Assembly: GCA_031281115.1 (NCBI GenBank)
Contig: JAITFV010000059.1
Coordinates: 1 to 15,630, forward strand
DNA: 15,630 nucleotides
Source: Oscillospiraceae bacterium
Lineage (GTDB): Bacteria; Bacillota; Clostridia; Oscillospirales; Ruminococcaceae
Reading direction: 5' to 3'
The notes under the pieces were generated by a model. The model was not told the DNA's origin. It worked only from the letters and a program-made list of their open reading frames with translations, and ran no database searches. The translations under genes and the position numbers were made by a program. Of the stretch, positions 13,794 through 15,630 are shown piece after piece; position 1 is the first letter of the stretch; each line of letters begins with the position of its first letter.

Positions 13794-13812
13794 TTTGAAA
13801 GTTAAGTTTCAA
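13794..13812. repeat. Repeat copy TTTGAAAGTTAAGTTTCAA at the recombinase 3' end
   Basis: Identical over 19 nt to 8381-8399. It begins just after the recombinase stop and lies beside the convergent hairpin. Confidence 0.75.
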
Positions 13813-13814
13813 AA

Positions 13815-15335
13815 TCAAGCATAGTTAAATTCAACGCTGTCAATATTCACAGAGCTTGAATTGTAGCTCTGTTTTTCAACGGTGATAATGATTTTTTTTA
13901 CAAATCTTCGTAAAAATATCATTTTTTCCGTGTTGGTTAAGTAGTTCCAGTTTTCTTTGAGGTTCAAAATAACATCTTCATTTATTATTTTTGGCGTGAT
14001 TTTCAAGTTTGATAATTTTGTTTTTTTGCGTTGCAATTCATCTTCAAGTTTTTCAAAGTTTTTGTTAAATTTCTTGATTAAAATTTTATACTCGTCATAC
14101 TCAATAGCACCTTGTACATACTGCTCCATTACTTGATTTTTGCGGGTTTGTAAATTTTTCAACTTCTTTTCACAGGCAACAATGCTTTTTAATAATTCCT
14201 GTTCTGCGCTGTTTGCGGTTTCGATTGCGATAAGGTCTGCGGTTTCCGTGATGTCGTTTATATTTTGTATGTACTCGCAAAAAGCAATTTCAACTTTCCA
14301 GTGTGTTATGTTTGGGTTTGTGCATTGATTTATACTGCGGTCTTTTCTTGTTCGGCAAATGTACGACGATTTATAATTTTTGTCACTTTTAGCGGTTTTA
14401 TAGGTGTAATTCTGCGTAGTGAATTTACAACCGCACCGCCCACAGTACAGCACACCGCAAAAATAACTCCTTTCTTTGGGTAGTTTTGTCCTTGTGTGGC
14501 TTGTTGTGCTTTCTATGCGTTGCTGTGTATCTCGGAAAACTTCATCAGAAATAATAGGTTCGTGCTGTCCGTCTGCGGTAAAATATCTGCTTTTATCTTC
14601 CATTGCATAGCGCACTTTTCCTATGTAGGTAGGGTTTACAAGTATTGCCCTTATGGTTGCAGAACCCCACGACACGCCCGTTTTTGTCGGAATTTCCCGC
14701 AGGTTTAATTCCTGTGCAATTCTATTCATCGAATAGTTTTGATAAGCATACAGCGAAAATATTTCTTTTATGATTTCGGCTTCTTCAAGGTGTACATTCT
14801 GTACCCTTTGTTTAGGCTCTTTGTAATAACCGTAGCTTATAGAGTGGTTAGCTATGGTGTAGCCCTCTTTTACCTTGCGTTCAAGCCCCATTTTAACCCT
14901 TGCGATTAAATTCTCACGTTCAAACTCAGCGAATATGCCTATGATTTTTAAAAACATTCTACCGCTTGGGCTGTCGGTGTCTATGCTCTCGGTTAAGCTG
15001 TTGAAAGTACAATTATATTCCTCGAATAACTCCACCAATTCAAGCAGATTTTTTGTACTGCGTGTAAGGCGGTCAACCTTGAACACTAAAACATTGTTTA
15101 TTTTCCCGCTCTCTACGTCTGCCATAAGGCGGTTAATCGCAGGGCGGTCAACAATATTTTTCCCGCTTATGCCCTCGTCAGCGTAAATATCGTATATGTC
15201 CCACTCTTTGAGTAAAGCATAAGTTTTTAACTTTTCCATTTGCCCACGGATTGAAAAGCCCTCTTGTGCTTGTTCCTCGGTGGAAACTCGGACATAAATT
15301 CCCGTGCTTAAACTTTTTTTTGAAATTGCTTTCAA
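13815..15335 (-). CDS. Large serine recombinase (TnpX/TndX-type integrase)
   Basis: The 506-aa enzyme would excise and insert the element through a 2-bp staggered cut and covalent seryl-DNA links. The catalytic domain starts YVRVSTEEQ with nucleophile Ser18. It has FSIRGQ, ADEGISGK (52-59), and the KVDRLTRS arginines (R89, R92), ending near FAEFERE. A recombinase domain (about 165-275) contains NPTYIGKVRY. A zinc ribbon uses C298, C301, C327 and C338, and a coiled coil (about 378-445) precedes the C-terminal tail. The length is typical of the family. The start is a TTG at 15335 that overlaps the stop of the 52-aa gene (TTGA), with AGGAG 9 nt upstream, so translation is probably coupled. The 3' end converges on the LRR gene. 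Confidence 0.93.
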   Translation of the reverse strand: MKAISKKSLSTGIYVRVSTEEQAQEGFSIRGQMEKLKTYALLKEWDIYDIYADEGISGKNIVDRPAINRLMADVESGKINNVLVFKVDRLTRSTKNLLELVELFEEYNCTFNSLTESIDTDSPSGRMFLKIIGIFAEFERENLIARVKMGLERKVKEGYTIANHSISYGYYKEPKQRVQNVHLEEAEIIKEIFSLYAYQNYSMNRIAQELNLREIPTKTGVSWGSATIRAILVNPTYIGKVRYAMEDKSRYFTADGQHEPIISDEVFRDTQQRIESTTSHTRTKLPKERSYFCGVLYCGRCGCKFTTQNYTYKTAKSDKNYKSSYICRTRKDRSINQCTNPNITHWKVEIAFCEYIQNINDITETADLIAIETANSAEQELLKSIVACEKKLKNLQTRKNQVMEQYVQGAIEYDEYKILIKKFNKNFEKLEDELQRKKTKLSNLKITPKIINEDVILNLKENWNYLTNTEKMIFLRRFVKKIIITVEKQSYNSSSVNIDSVEFNYA

Positions 15336-15490
15336 CTTTCATCACTCCTGTCTGAATTTTCAGATAGAGGGGTGATTTTTGCTTGCTTTTCACTTTTAAT
15401 TCTCGGTATGGAAGTGTCAAGAAAAAATTTTAACATCTGCTTTTGTAATTCTTGGGGTAATGTAATTTTAATTTTTTCTTGTTCTCTCAT
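15332..15490 (-). CDS. 52-aa protein translationally coupled to the recombinase
   Basis: The ATG at 15490 has GGAG 8 nt upstream. The product contains KIKITLPQELQKQMLKFFLD and is rich in Lys, Gln and Ser. It has a short strand-helix look reminiscent of small DNA-binding accessory proteins, but I do not recognise a family. The stop overlaps the recombinase TTG start. As the first gene inside the right end, it would be reached first by the circle-joint promoter. A recombination directionality factor or regulator is possible, by position only. Confidence 0.65.
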   Translation of the reverse strand: MREQEKIKITLPQELQKQMLKFFLDTSIPRIKSEKQAKITPLSENSDRSDES

Positions 15491-15557
15491 GTCAAAAACT
15501 CCAATATAAATAGTAATTTATCTATATTCAAAGTTCGGTTTGTCCTATACCTGAAAA

Positions 15558-15562
15558 TGAAG
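15558..15562 (+). other. Candidate right attachment core (TGAAG, GA dinucleotide)
   Basis: This matches 3868-3872. Joining GA at 3869-3870 to what follows 15560 gives codons E-A-K-K-T and then TAA (15574-15576) in the frame of the zinc-ribbon gene. Confidence 0.45.
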
Positions 15563-15574
15563 CAAAAAAGACGT

Positions 15575-15598
15575 AAAACCGCATTGTAATGCGGTTTT
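15575..15598. terminator. Bidirectional intrinsic terminator, probably the displaced end of the zinc-ribbon gene
   Basis: AAAACCGCATT (15575-15585) and AATGCGGTTTT (15588-15598) are perfect 11-bp arms. The TAA restored to the zinc-ribbon gene is at 15574-15576, directly at the stem. The 32 bases beyond, to the window end, are too short to assign. Confidence 0.7.
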
Positions 15599-15630
15599 AG
15601 CCTATTGCGTTTATCTTCAAAGTAGCTCTG

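Larger units (their letters stand above)
3869..15560. mobile_element. Candidate integrative mobilizable element, about 11.7 kb, serine-recombinase type
   Basis: The segment carries a large serine recombinase, a MOBQ relaxase with an RSF1010-like oriT, a VirD4-like coupling protein, small mobilization-type proteins and cargo, but no mating-channel genes. Boundaries are inferred. TGAAG occurs at 3868-3872 and 15558-15562, and it contains the GA dinucleotide known at the ends of Tn4451 and Tn5397. Joining the left flank to the right flank at GA restores an in-frame end (EAKKT, TAA) to the zinc-ribbon gene, followed at once by an intrinsic hairpin. Left-end features (outward promoter, palindrome) and the position of the recombinase just inside the right end agree with this. 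Exact ends are uncertain without an empty-site sequence. Confidence 0.6.

Noticed and set aside
15178..15420. 80-codon minus-strand frame overlapping the recombinase start
   Set aside because: It is out of frame with both the recombinase and the 52-aa gene, and both of those have better support.
1..15630. CRISPR array, tRNA or rRNA genes
   Set aside because: No regularly spaced repeats and no tRNA or rRNA signatures were seen on either strand. The insertion target is a protein gene end rather than a tRNA.

Overview
The window looks like a chromosomal segment of a low-to-moderate GC Clostridia-type Firmicute, plausibly an uncultured gut or rumen Oscillospiraceae/Lachnospiraceae relative. The evidence is the style of the trp genes, AGGAGG ribosome sites, TTG/GTG starts, consensus sigma-A promoters and a secreted protein with a degenerate dockerin-like tail. 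It carries an inserted mobile element of about 11.7 kb.

Host left flank (1-3868): the 3' end of trpB overlaps trpA. Next come a DUF3810-type membrane HExxH protein, whose consensus promoter sits so close that the mRNA should be leaderless, and a single-pass membrane protein with an N-terminal zinc ribbon.

Mobile element (about 3869-15560): I read this as an integrative mobilizable element. Going rightward it holds an outward consensus promoter, a long imperfect palindrome, a VirD4/TraG-like coupling protein (minus), a MobA/MobL (MOBQ) relaxase (minus), an RSF1010-like oriT, two paralogous small TraD/MobC-like proteins, a small hypothetical protein, a SprT-like metalloprotein, a candidate structured noncoding RNA, a large XRE-type regulator, a divergent secreted leucine-rich-repeat protein, a 52-aa protein and a large serine recombinase. 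No VirB4/VirB6-type channel genes are present, so transfer would need a helper conjugation system.

Boundary argument: the zinc-ribbon gene has no terminator at its present 3' end. The right end of the element (15558-15599) supplies, in the right frame, a few codons, a TAA and an immediate intrinsic hairpin. A shared TGAAG at 3868-3872 and 15558-15562 contains the GA dinucleotide reported at the junctions of Tn4451/Tn5397-type serine-recombinase transposons. If the element is excised at GA, the gene regains its end and terminator. In the circle, the outward promoter at 3910-3938 would read into the 52-aa gene and the recombinase, as reported for Tn4451 tnpX.

How the parts work together: the recombinase excises and inserts the element, and the circular joint would switch its expression on. 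The relaxase nicks oriT, the small TraD/MobC-like proteins probably assist it, and the coupling protein delivers the complex to a helper channel. The LRR surface protein looks like cargo, and its neighbour the XRE regulator may control it through an inverted repeat that overlaps both -35 boxes.
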